NCBI GenBank assembly: GCA_030017825.1
Contig: JASEGW010000077.1
Location: 1-7,010, forward strand
From: a bacterium
GTDB lineage: Bacteria; UBA9089; JAHJRX01
Direction of reading: 5' to 3'
DNA: 7,010 bases
Shown here: positions 1 through 6,110 of the stretch, piece after piece
Position numbering within the stretch: the first letter of the stretch is position 1
How the letters are laid out: each line of letters opens with the position of its first letter
Translations under genes and position numbers: made by a program
Notes under the pieces: generated by a model
Seen by the model: only the letters and a program-made list of their open reading frames with translations
Told to the model about the DNA's origin: nothing
Databases searched by the model: none

Positions 1-29
1 TAGTTGGTATTGTTAGTTTTATTGGTTAA

Positions 30-58
30 TTGAGTTTTGATATTGGCGTTATTATACT
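30..58 (+). promoter_or_regulatory. Predicted sigma70-type promoter for the nucleosidase-like gene
   Basis: TTGAGT at 30-35 and TATACT at 53-58 are separated by exactly 17 bp, matching the consensus at 4 of 6 and 5 of 6 positions. A start site would fall near 65, giving a leader of about 70 nt before the ATG at 138. The reading frame stays open back to a TTG at position 30, but that TTG coincides with the -35 box, which argues against translation starting there. No transcript evidence is available. Confidence 0.45.
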
Positions 59-137
59 CTACTCATTTAACCTTGATTCGAACCTTGATCCCAAACAAAA
101 TTCTTTACAGTACCATTACTGTTTAGAGACTACAAAA

Positions 138-803
138 ATGATAATTGGAATTATTTGTTCTCACATTAGAGAAGGAAAAGAAATCTTAAAAGCTGTTAGG
201 AACCTACAAGAAAAAGAAGCAAATGGTTTAAACTTATGGGAAGGTTTTTTTAAAGATCATAGGTTGATATTAGCAACTAATGTTTTTGGAAAAGATTTAG
301 CTTCTTTGGCTACTTCTTTTTTGATAAAAGAAATTAAGGTAGAAATAGTTATTAATTGTGGTGGGGCTGGAGCCATAAATCCAAAACGAAAAATTAAAGA
401 TATAATTATAGGAAATAACTTTATAAAATACGATAGTTTTTCTAAAGATACTTTTCAAGTAATAAAGAAAAGTTTCTTAAACCTAGTAAATAAATTTAAA
501 GAATTAACAACTTCTTATCATGATCATAAGATTTGTGAAGGGTTAATTGTTAGTGGCAATGAAAATGTAGAAAATTTTTCTTTAAAAAATACTTTATGGA
601 AAAAACATCAAGCAGAATGTGTAGATTGGGAAAGTGCCACTGTAGCTAAAATATCTATTCAAAATAAAATTCCTTTTCTAATCTTAAGAGGCATTAGTGA
701 TCAAGCAAAAGAAAATTTTAAAGAAGAATTTTACCAAAATATAGATAAAGTAGCTAAAATATATTCTAAGTTATTCTTAAAATTTTTAAGCAAGCTCACC
801 TAA
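138..803 (+). CDS. MTA/SAH nucleosidase-like protein (PNP/UDP phosphorylase superfamily)
   Basis: A 221-residue protein of the nucleoside phosphorylase/nucleosidase fold. Enzymes of this family cut the N-glycosidic bond of purine nucleosides such as methylthioadenosine and S-adenosylhomocysteine in the cytoplasm. Seen here: N-terminal MIIGIICSHIRE with Glu12 at the position of the catalytic-pocket Glu12 of E. coli MtnN; INCGGAGAI (72-80) for the phosphate/ribose loop; GLIVSG (135-140); VDWESATVA (162-170) with Glu165 as the ribose-binding Glu; and RGISD (184-188) with Asp188 as the general acid. Length is close to the usual 230. The tyrosine/histidine-rich segment that follows the DIVV strand in true MtnN (YHDxDVTAFGY-like) is missing and replaced by a shorter Lys/Phe-rich stretch, and Trp164 replaces the usual Met, so the substrate is uncertain. 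Alternatives are a futalosine- or hopanoid-type nucleosidase. The ATG at 138 is chosen because family homology begins exactly there; its ribosome site is weak. The gene is alone and convergent with groEL. Confidence 0.8.
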   Translation: MIIGIICSHIREGKEILKAVRNLQEKEANGLNLWEGFFKDHRLILATNVFGKDLASLATSFLIKEIKVEIVINCGGAGAINPKRKIKDIIIGNNFIKYDSFSKDTFQVIKKSFLNLVNKFKELTTSYHDHKICEGLIVSGNENVENFSLKNTLWKKHQAECVDWESATVAKISIQNKIPFLILRGISDQAKENFKEEFYQNIDKVAKIYSKLFLKFLSKLT

Positions 804-808
804 CGAAA

Positions 809-848
809 AAGCCCTCAATTGTCTTACCAATTGAGGGCTTGCTTTTTT
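809..848. terminator. Bidirectional intrinsic terminator between the nucleosidase-like gene and groEL
   Basis: An 11-bp perfect stem, GCCCTCAATTG (811-821) with CAATTGAGGGC (828-838), encloses a 6-nt loop and is extended by two A-T pairs. On the + strand it is followed by a T run at 843-848; on the - strand the complement of 806-810 supplies five T. It starts 6 nt after the stop of the upstream + gene and lies about 28 nt past the groEL stop, so it can end both convergent transcripts. Confidence 0.9.
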
Positions 849-875
849 AATATCAGTGTAATAGAGTCAGCAAAA

Positions 876-2516
876 TTAATACATTCCGCCGCCCATTCCG
901 CCGCCCATTCCGCCAGGAGGCATTGGAGGCATAGCTGGTTTTTCTTCAGGCATATCAGTTACTAAAGTTTCTGTAGTTAAGAGCAAAGCAGAAATACTAG
1001 CTGCATTCTGCAAGGCACTTCGGGTAACTTTAGTAGGATCAACAATACCACAAGCTACTAAATCTGTATATTCACAAGTTTCAGCATTAAGTCCTACGTT
1101 GCCCCCTTCTTTTTTAAGCCTTTCTACTACTACTGAACCTTCTAAGCCAGCATTAGTAGCAATTTGTCTAGCTGGTTCTTCTAAGGCTCGCATAATAATA
1201 CTACATCCAGTAGCCTCATCCCCTTCTAATTTCATTTTTGCTATCTTAGAAATAGCTTTTAAAAGAGTAATTCCCCCACCAGGAACAATTCCTTCTTCTA
1301 CTGCAGCACGAGTGGCAGAAAGAGCATCTTCTACCCGAGCCTTCTTTTCTTTCATCTCTGTTTCAGTAGCTGCTCCTACTTTAATTACAGCTACTCCTCC
1401 AGCTAATTTAGCCAATCTTTCTTGTAGTTTTTCTTTGTCGTAATCAGAAGTAGAATCCTCAATCTGAACACGAATTTGAGCTATACGAGCTTTTACATCA
1501 TCAGAACTGCCTGCTCCTTCAACAATTGTGGTATTCTCTTTATCAACTACTATTTTTTTAGCTTTTCCCAACATGTTAATATCTACATTTTCTAATTTTA
1601 GCCCTAATTCTTCTGCAATTACTTGGCCTCCAGTTAAAATAGCTATATCTTCCAACATGGCCTTTCGACGATCGCCAAAGCCTGGAGCTTTTACAGCTAT
1701 GCAATTTAAGGTACCTCTTATTTTATTTACTACTAAAGTTGCTAAGGCTTCTCCTTCTACTTCCTCGGAAAGAATTAATAAAGGTTTGCCCATTTGAACT
1801 ATTTTCTCTAACAATGGAAGCAGGTCTTTCATGCTGCTAATTTTTTTGTCATACATTAAAATAAAAGCATCTTCAAGAACAGCTTCCATTCTTTCAGGGT
1901 CAGTAACAAAATAAGGCGACAAATATCCTCGATCAAATTGCATCCCTTCTACTACATCTAAATTAGTTTCCATAGACTTAGCTTCTTCTACAGTAATAAC
2001 CCCATCTTTACCGACTTTTTCCATAGCTTCAGCAATTAAACTTCCAATTTCTCGATCATTATTAGCAGAAATAGTTGCAACCTGAGATATCTCTTCTTTA
2101 TCTTTAACAGTGTTACTAATAGCTCTAATTTCCTCTACAGCTGTAACTACAGCTTTTTCAATACCTCTCTTTAAAGCCATAGGATTAGCTCCCGCAGTTA
2201 CATTTTTTAAACCTTCTTTAATAATAGCTTGAGCTAAAATAGTTCCCGTAGTAGTGCCATCTCCAGCAACATCTTGAGTTTTAGTGGCTACTTCTTTTAC
2301 CAATTGAGCGCCCATATTCTCATAAGGGTCCTCTAATTCAATTTCCTTGGCTATAGTTACTCCATCATTGGTAATAACAGGGGAACCAAATTTCTTATCT
2401 ATAATTACATTTCTCCCCTTAGGGCCCAAAGTAATCTTTACAGCTTCGGCTAATTTGTCTACACCTTTCTGCAAAGATCTCCGAGCTTCCTCGCTAAATG
2501 TTAATTGTTTTGGCAT
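876..2516 (-). CDS. groL: Chaperonin GroEL (Hsp60, type I chaperonin)
   Basis: A 546-residue, full-length 60 kDa chaperonin subunit. It forms a double heptameric ring in the cytoplasm and folds proteins in an ATP-driven cycle with GroES. Seen: the ATP-binding GPKGRNV (31-37); Asp51 in TNDGVT; AGDGTTT (84-90) with Asp86; Asp397 in RVEDAL (394-399), equivalent to the hydrolytic Asp398 of E. coli; the family signature AAVEEGIVPGGG (404-415); and the Gly/Met C-terminal tail GGMGGGMGGGMY. One unusual residue is Gly91 where Ala is common (TTTGTILAQ). The ATG at 2516 has a consensus AGGAGG ribosome site (complement of 2525-2530) 8 nt upstream. It lies 20 nt downstream of groES and is clearly co-transcribed with it. 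All equatorial ATPase residues checked are present, so it should be functional. Confidence 0.99.
   Translation of the reverse strand: MPKQLTFSEEARRSLQKGVDKLAEAVKITLGPKGRNVIIDKKFGSPVITNDGVTIAKEIELEDPYENMGAQLVKEVATKTQDVAGDGTTTGTILAQAIIKEGLKNVTAGANPMALKRGIEKAVVTAVEEIRAISNTVKDKEEISQVATISANNDREIGSLIAEAMEKVGKDGVITVEEAKSMETNLDVVEGMQFDRGYLSPYFVTDPERMEAVLEDAFILMYDKKISSMKDLLPLLEKIVQMGKPLLILSEEVEGEALATLVVNKIRGTLNCIAVKAPGFGDRRKAMLEDIAILTGGQVIAEELGLKLENVDINMLGKAKKIVVDKENTTIVEGAGSSDDVKARIAQIRVQIEDSTSDYDKEKLQERLAKLAGGVAVIKVGAATETEMKEKKARVEDALSATRAAVEEGIVPGGGITLLKAISKIAKMKLEGDEATGCSIIMRALEEPARQIATNAGLEGSVVVERLKKEGGNVGLNAETCEYTDLVACGIVDPTKVTRSALQNAASISALLLTTETLVTDMPEEKPAMPPMPPGGMGGGMGGGMY
883..914 (-). repeat. 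12-bp tandem repeat encoding the GroEL Gly-Gly-Met tail
   Basis: The unit ATTCCGCCGCCC (written on the + strand) occurs at 883-894 and 895-906, with a partial third copy at 907-914. It encodes the GGGM repeats of the chaperonin C terminus and is a GC-rich island in an AT-rich gene. Such tails are normal for bacterial GroEL; the exact nucleotide repetition allows length change by slippage. Confidence 0.8.
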
Positions 2517-2536
2517 TTTATCATCCTCCTCTATAT

Positions 2537-2824
2537 TTACTCCACGATTCCTAAAATATCACTTTCTCTTAAAATAAGAAACTCTTCATTATCGAGTTTA
2601 ACTTCTGTGCCAGAATATTTACCATATAGAATTCGATCTCCAACCTTAACTTCTAATTTTTTTCGTTGGCCATTTTCAAGAATTTCTCCATTTCCTACAG
2701 CTATTATTTTTGCTTCTTGAGGCTTTTCCTTCGCTGTGTCAGGAATTATTATACCTCCTTTTTTTTCTTCTTCTGGTTCTAGTTGCTTTACTACAACTCG
2801 ATCTCCAAGTGGCCGAATATTCAT
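2537..2824 (-). CDS. groS: Co-chaperonin GroES (Hsp10)
   Basis: A 95-residue protein of the usual length for the heptameric lid that caps the GroEL cavity. Seen: the N-terminal IRPLGDRVVVK signature (3-13); the mobile-loop region EEEKKGGIIIPDTAKEKP (18-35) with the hydrophobic GGIIIPD that contacts the GroEL apical domain; the roof-loop region; and a typical C-terminal ESDILGIVE. The ATG at 2824 has an AGGAGG site (complement of 2835-2840) 10 nt upstream. It is the first gene of the groES-groEL operon and is preceded by a near-consensus promoter at 2882-2910. No CIRCE inverted repeat is visible in the leader. Confidence 0.99.
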   Translation of the reverse strand: MNIRPLGDRVVVKQLEPEEEKKGGIIIPDTAKEKPQEAKIIAVGNGEILENGQRKKLEVKVGDRILYGKYSGTEVKLDNEEFLILRESDILGIVE

Positions 2825-2881
2825 TTTTTAAAGTCCTCCTTTTAAATTTAAATTGCAATATTAGCAAAACTTTAGTGTATA

Positions 2882-2910
2882 ACTATAATTAAAATCCCGG
2901 CTTATGTCAA
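2882..2910 (-). promoter_or_regulatory. groESL promoter (sigma70 type)
   Basis: On the - strand a perfect TTGACA -35 (complement of 2905-2910) is followed after 17 bp by TATAGT (complement of 2882-2887), 5 of 6 to consensus. The start site would be near 2875, giving a leader of about 50 nt to groES. The two boxes resemble a housekeeping promoter and not the sigma32 type. An AT-rich dyad abuts the -35 box on its upstream side. Confidence 0.75.
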
Positions 2911-2935
2911 CTTATATAATACACAATATATAAGT
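2910..2935. repeat. 9-bp dyad immediately upstream of the groESL -35 box
   Basis: ACTTATATA (2910-2918) and TATATAAGT (2927-2935) are perfect inverted copies separated by 8 nt. The dyad shares one base with the -35 element and is centred near -47 of the predicted start site. It could be a regulator site for groESL or an AT-rich structure belonging to the adjacent origin-like region; the sequence does not decide between them. Confidence 0.45.
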
Positions 2936-2955
2936 ATAAATAATGTATATGGCAA

Positions 2956-2994
2956 ATTATCTCTTATTATCTCTTGATATTTATAATATTTATA
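2956..2994. repeat. Two consecutive tandem AT-rich repeat pairs (putative DNA unwinding element)
   Basis: The 10-mer ATTATCTCTT occurs at 2956-2965 and again immediately at 2966-2975. One base later the 9-mer ATATTTATA occurs at 2977-2985 and 2986-2994. Each pair is perfect and directly abutted. Repeated AT-rich 9- to 13-mers next to DnaA boxes are typical of duplex unwinding elements. Confidence 0.65.
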
Positions 2995-3148
2995 CTGTTT
3001 GTATTATTTTTTATCCCTTGCATAGCACAATATCCTTTAAATAAACTCTAAAATCTATTTTTTAACCTGAGTTCGAACCACTTTTTCTTGTTTAACTATT
3101 TTTTATCATTTTTATATTTATACACGACAAAAATTCAATGTTGTCAAG

Positions 3149-3204
3149 TTATCAACAGATTTATCCACATTATCCACAATACATTACCCACATGATGTTG
3201 ATAA
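3149..3204. promoter_or_regulatory. Cluster of five DnaA boxes
   Basis: Compared with the consensus TTATCCACA: 3149-3157 TTATCAACA (one mismatch), 3161-3169 perfect, 3170-3178 perfect and directly abutting, 3184-3192 TTACCCACA (one mismatch), all in + orientation; then 3196-3204 TGTTGATAA, which is TTATCAACA on the - strand. Two perfect 9-mers in 18 nt plus three near-perfect ones within 56 nt cannot reasonably be chance. The last two overlap the 3' end of coaX. Confidence 0.85.
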
Positions 3205-3960
3205 TCTATTCTCATGTATAATTCTAAGCCCCTCAAGGGTTAGATAAAGATTAATAACATTTATCCCCAATACTTCTTTTCTATAAATTTCTGATAAACC
3301 CCCAGTCATAACTATAAATGGCAATATGTTTAATTCTTGTTTTATTCTTTCCATAATTCCTTCCATTAAATACTTAAAACCAAAATAAATTCCACTTTCT
3401 ATGCTACTTACTGTATCAATTCCCATAATTGTTTTAGCCTGACTCAGTTTTATCCTTGGAAGCATTTTTGCTTTTTCTGATAAAGCTATCATAGATATCT
3501 CTATGCCTGGAGCAATAGTTCCCCCCAAATAAACACCTTCTTTAGAAATTACATCAAAGGTAATGGCTGTTCCTGAATCTACTATAATAATAGGTGGCTG
3601 GTATAACTTTACAGCAGCAACTGCATTTACAATCCTATCAATTCCTATTTCTGAAGAAGAAGGATAATCAATTTTTATCTCTTTTATATCTTTTGTTTCT
3701 AAATAACAAGGAGATATAGAAAATATTTCTTGAAAACCATCCATAATTATTTTTTTTAAAGGTGGCACCACGCATGAGATTATAATATTTTTGATACAAA
3801 GATTTTCCTTAGTTTCAGAAAAGAAACATTTTATTTTTTCTTTAAGATCTTCTTTATGAGAAATTAATCTAGTAGCTATCCTGCCTTGTAAAACTAAGCT
3901 TTTTCCCCTGTACACTCCTAAAGCAATACTAGTATTTCCTATATCAACTGCTAACAACAT
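3184..3960 (-). CDS. coaX: Type III pantothenate kinase CoaX
   Basis: A 258-residue kinase of the ASKHA fold that phosphorylates pantothenate in the first step of coenzyme A synthesis; it acts as a dimer in the cytoplasm, needs a monovalent cation and is not inhibited by CoA. Seen: N-terminal phosphate loop DIGNTSIALGV (6-16); SCVVPPL (62-68); GIDRIVNAVAA (106-116) with Asp108 as the predicted catalytic base; DSGTAITFDV (128-137) for cation and phosphate binding; YLGGTIAPGIEIS (144-156); Thr183; and MTGGLSE (218-224). Length is normal (about 255-265). The ATG at 3960 begins exactly at the family start, with AAGGGG (complement of 3968-3973) 7 nt upstream. The last codons are unusual: Leu-Ser-Thr and Cys-Gly-stop are written by two DnaA-box sequences. 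It is a monocistronic - strand gene in the visible region; no convincing promoter was found upstream. Confidence 0.97.
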   Translation of the reverse strand: MLLAVDIGNTSIALGVYRGKSLVLQGRIATRLISHKEDLKEKIKCFFSETKENLCIKNIIISCVVPPLKKIIMDGFQEIFSISPCYLETKDIKEIKIDYPSSSEIGIDRIVNAVAAVKLYQPPIIIVDSGTAITFDVISKEGVYLGGTIAPGIEISMIALSEKAKMLPRIKLSQAKTIMGIDTVSSIESGIYFGFKYLMEGIMERIKQELNILPFIVMTGGLSEIYRKEVLGINVINLYLTLEGLRIIHENRLSTSCG

Positions 3961-4095
3961 AACATTTCCCCTTAAGTTTAACTTTTTGGGTAATTATTGA
4001 TGTGGGTAAATGCTAAACGAAAAAATACACAACAGTATGACCCGCTTTGTATGTACCCATGCAAAAATAATTAGGTATTGTAGCACACTAAAGTA
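3961..4095. other. Intergenic region between divergent coaX and maf, left part
   Basis: Beyond the coaX ribosome site this stretch contains no gene. The only recognisable word is TGTGGGTAA at 4001-4009, which is TTACCCACA on the - strand, identical to the fourth DnaA-like box beyond the coaX stop and one mismatch from consensus. No clear promoter for either divergent gene could be assigned. Confidence 0.4.
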
Positions 4096-4288
4096 AAATT
4101 CAAAGCACGAAATCCGAAATCCGAAACAAATCTAAATTTCAAATGTTCAAAATCTAAAACTTTTCTGTTTCGGTCATTTGAATTTTTGTCATTCGGGGCA
4201 CCCACAGAGTGGCGGGGCACCCACAGAGTGGCGGGGCACCCACAAAGTGGGTCGTTGTTTCGAATTTCGTATTTCGTGTTTCAAATTT
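4096..4288. repeat. Imperfect inverted-repeat intergenic element, about 193 bp
   Basis: The left arm at 4096-4130 and the right arm at 4254-4288 are imperfect reverse complements over about 35 nt, sharing the core words CACGAAAT and CGAAACAA. A second, inner pair lies at 4134-4145 (AAATTTCAAATG) and 4175-4185 (CATTTGAATTT, one base shorter). Between the inner pair and the right arm sits a GC-rich tandem repeat. The nested palindromic shape suggests a non-autonomous repeat family (MITE- or REP-like) able to fold into a long hairpin. No transposase or protein gene is inside; the short open frames crossing it have repetitive, GC-skewed composition. From memory, similar GAAATCCGAAAT-type repeats occur in uncultured candidate-phylum genomes. 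Confidence 0.7.
4195..4251 (+). repeat. Three-copy 19-bp GC-rich tandem repeat
   Basis: The unit GGGGCACCCACAGAGTGGC is present at 4195-4213 and 4214-4232 without change, and at 4233-4251 with two changes (A for G in the centre, final G for C). Each unit contains a small dyad, CCAC-AGA-GTGG, and in the third copy the dyad is longer, CCCAC-AAA-GTGGG. Its high G+C is far from the surrounding sequence. Confidence 0.9.
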
Positions 4289-4358
4289 ACCTTCAATGTC
4301 CAAATCCCTATTTTTAGTTTAACTTGCATTAATCTGCATTTAAAAAGGTATCGAAATT

Positions 4359-6110
4359 ATGAATTTTTATGAAAACAACATTGAGCTTTTAAATAAAAAA
4401 GAACCACATCTTGTAGAAAAACTAAAAACAGTTTCTTTAGATAAAGCTTATTCTGAAAACAAAGAATATTTTTCTTTTGAAGAGAGAGATATAAAAAACG
4501 CTGATTTGTTAGTAATTTTAGGCTTTGAAATAAGTTCTCACATAGAAAATTTATTAAAAATGTGTCCTCCTAAAACATTTATCTTAATTATTGAAAAGAA
4601 TCTTAGTCTTTTTAAAAATGCTCTTTATAAAAAAGATTTTTCCTATATTTTAAACTCTGATAAAATAAGTATTTCGGTAGATGAAACTCCTTTTATAGCT
4701 ACTATGCTTCGTCTAGAAAAATATTTTTCAATCCTTACTTTCAAAGAAATGTATATCATTAAATATCCACCTTCTATAGAAAAATATCCTAAATATTATC
4801 AAGAAGTAGAAGAAAAACTAAAAGAATCATTAAGTATGGCTATTACCAATGTAGCAACTTTTATGCATTATAGCCCCATATGGAAAAAAAACATTTTAAC
4901 TAATTTTATCTATATGATCAATTGTGCTGGCGTTAGTATTTTAAGCAACAAATTTAAAAATATACCCACTATTATTGTTTGCGCTGGTCCTTCTCTGGAT
5001 AAAAATATAAAACATCTTAAAAAGGTAAATAATAGAGCTCTTATTATTTGTACTGATACCGCCTTAAAAACTATGCTTAAGAATAATATACTGCCTCACA
5101 TGGTAATTACTGTTGATGGCACTATGAAAAACTACTGTAAATGTTATCAAAACCTTAATATTCCTAAAAATATATATTTGGTTTCTGATTTAATAGTCTA
5201 TCCAAAAACATTTTCTAAATTTACTCTTTCGAACATATTTATCCTAAACGATGGACATCCTTTAGTGCAATGGTTAGGGCGGTTTTTAGGCTTTGATAGC
5301 TATATCCCTAGAGGAGGAAGCGTATCCACTGCTGCCTTTAATTTAGCTTTAAAATTAGGCTCTGATCCCATAATTTTTATAGGTCAAGATCTTTCTTTTC
5401 CAGAAGGAAAGCTCTACAGCAAAGAAGTACTTAGCAAAGATAGAAATCATTTAAAAAATGAATTGATAAATTTCTCCCCTCAATTAATAGAAGTATCGGA
5501 TATATTTGGCAGAAAAGTTGTTACATCTAGAGCATTGTATGGTTTTATTAAGTGGTTTGAGAATCGGGCTTCTCATTTTAAAGTTAATTGCATAAATGCT
5601 ACAGAAGGAGGAGCGCTCATGCAAGGTTTTAGTAATCTTACTTTAAACGAGACCATTAAAAATTATCTTCATAAACCTTTCCCCATCCAAGATATTCTTT
5701 TAAATCATGCTTCTAATTTTCAAAACCCAAATACTCACTCTTTTTTAGACAAAACCACTCAACTCCTCGAAGAATATCAAATGATATTTAATTTATGCAT
5801 TCAAGTCTTAAATATAATAAAAAGATTCTCTCTTAATGAATTAAACCAGTTTTACATTAATAATCTTTTTATGCAATTAGGGACCATTAAAAAGGACATC
5901 TTAAGTCTTGAAAATTTTACATTTTGCGAAAGATTACAAATAGAACCCTTAATCTATGAACTAAGTAATCAAAAACCAGATACTTCTCTTAAAGAAAAAT
6001 TAAGGATTTTAAATAAAATATTTCTAAAACTAAGAAATATGAGTAATTATACTATTTCTATGCTCAGTATCTTAAAAGCTAAATTGGAGGATAAAAATGC
6101 TCAGTCTTAA
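4359..6110 (+). CDS. Maf-type (motility accessory factor) glycosyltransferase, DUF115/MptE-like domain
   Basis: A 583-residue protein of the Maf family, whose members transfer nonulosonic acids (pseudaminic or legionaminic acid) onto flagellin Ser/Thr before export in several flagellated bacteria. Seen: the N-terminal helical opening NNIELLNKKEPHLVEKLK (6-23) typical of Maf; the central domain with CAGPSLD (208-214), CTDTAL (231-236) and VITVDG (249-254), where Asp253 is in the position of a nucleotide-sugar/metal-binding acid; PRGGSVSTAAFNLALKLG (317-334); and IFIGQDLSFPEGKLYS (339-354). The last 150 residues are predicted helical. No signal peptide or membrane segment is visible, so it should be cytoplasmic. 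The start at 4359 has only a modest AAGG site 10 nt upstream but matches the family start. It overlaps the following phosphatase gene by 14 nt, indicating coupled translation and a shared sugar pathway. Sugar and acceptor are inferred; no flagellar gene is in the window. Confidence 0.85.
   Translation: MNFYENNIELLNKKEPHLVEKLKTVSLDKAYSENKEYFSFEERDIKNADLLVILGFEISSHIENLLKMCPPKTFILIIEKNLSLFKNALYKKDFSYILNSDKISISVDETPFIATMLRLEKYFSILTFKEMYIIKYPPSIEKYPKYYQEVEEKLKESLSMAITNVATFMHYSPIWKKNILTNFIYMINCAGVSILSNKFKNIPTIIVCAGPSLDKNIKHLKKVNNRALIICTDTALKTMLKNNILPHMVITVDGTMKNYCKCYQNLNIPKNIYLVSDLIVYPKTFSKFTLSNIFILNDGHPLVQWLGRFLGFDSYIPRGGSVSTAAFNLALKLGSDPIIFIGQDLSFPEGKLYSKEVLSKDRNHLKNELINFSPQLIEVSDIFGRKVVTSRALYGFIKWFENRASHFKVNCINATEGGALMQGFSNLTLNETIKNYLHKPFPIQDILLNHASNFQNPNTHSFLDKTTQLLEEYQMIFNLCIQVLNIIKRFSLNELNQFYINNLFMQLGTIKKDILSLENFTFCERLQIEPLIYELSNQKPDTSLKEKLRILNKIFLKLRNMSNYTISMLSILKAKLEDKNAQS

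Larger units (their letters stand above)
2911..3204. other. Candidate chromosomal replication origin (oriC): AT-rich unwinding region plus DnaA-box cluster
   Basis: Of the 359 bp between groES and coaX, positions 2911-3060 are very AT-rich and carry two sets of perfect tandem AT-rich repeats (2956-2994). A run of five DnaA-box-like 9-mers follows at 3149-3204. This arrangement, repeats beside a DnaA-box array, is the classic composition of bacterial oriC. groESL to the left and the maf-phosphatase pair to the right are transcribed away from it, as expected around an origin; coaX is the exception. dnaA, dnaN and other origin-linked genes are not in the window, so the assignment rests on the boxes and repeats alone. 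Alternatives are a DnaA-regulated promoter region or a titration site. Confidence 0.65.

Noticed and set aside
37..58. TTGATA (37-42) paired with TATACT (53-58) as a promoter
   Set aside because: The spacer is only 10 bp; the same -10 pairs with TTGAGT at 30-35 at the right 17 bp.
30..137. N-terminal extension of the nucleosidase-like gene from a TTG at 30
   Set aside because: The extra 36 residues show no family similarity, the TTG lies in the predicted -35 box with no ribosome site, and family homology begins at the ATG at 138.
1099..1797. Two + strand open frames opposite groEL
   Set aside because: They are antisense shadows of the conserved groEL coding sequence, with Ser/Pro/Thr-rich low-complexity translations and no independent start signals.
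2840..2890. CIRCE operator in the groES leader
   Set aside because: TTTTGCTAA on the - strand matches one half of CIRCE at only 6 of 9 positions, and no partner half lies 9 nt away.
2347..2892. Three + strand open frames over the groEL start, groES and its leader
   Set aside because: Antisense to groES and groEL; the translations look like complements of conserved coding sequence and match no family.
4195..4251. CRISPR array
   Set aside because: The three 19-bp units abut directly with no spacers between them, so this is a simple tandem repeat.
4286..4314. Promoter for maf, TTTACC-17-TATTTT
   Set aside because: Both boxes match at only 4 of 6 positions in AT-rich sequence, which is not above chance.
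4178..4372. A 64-codon + frame across the palindromic element
   Set aside because: Its sequence is mostly the translated 19-bp tandem repeat and the repeat arm; no ribosome site, and it runs into the maf start.
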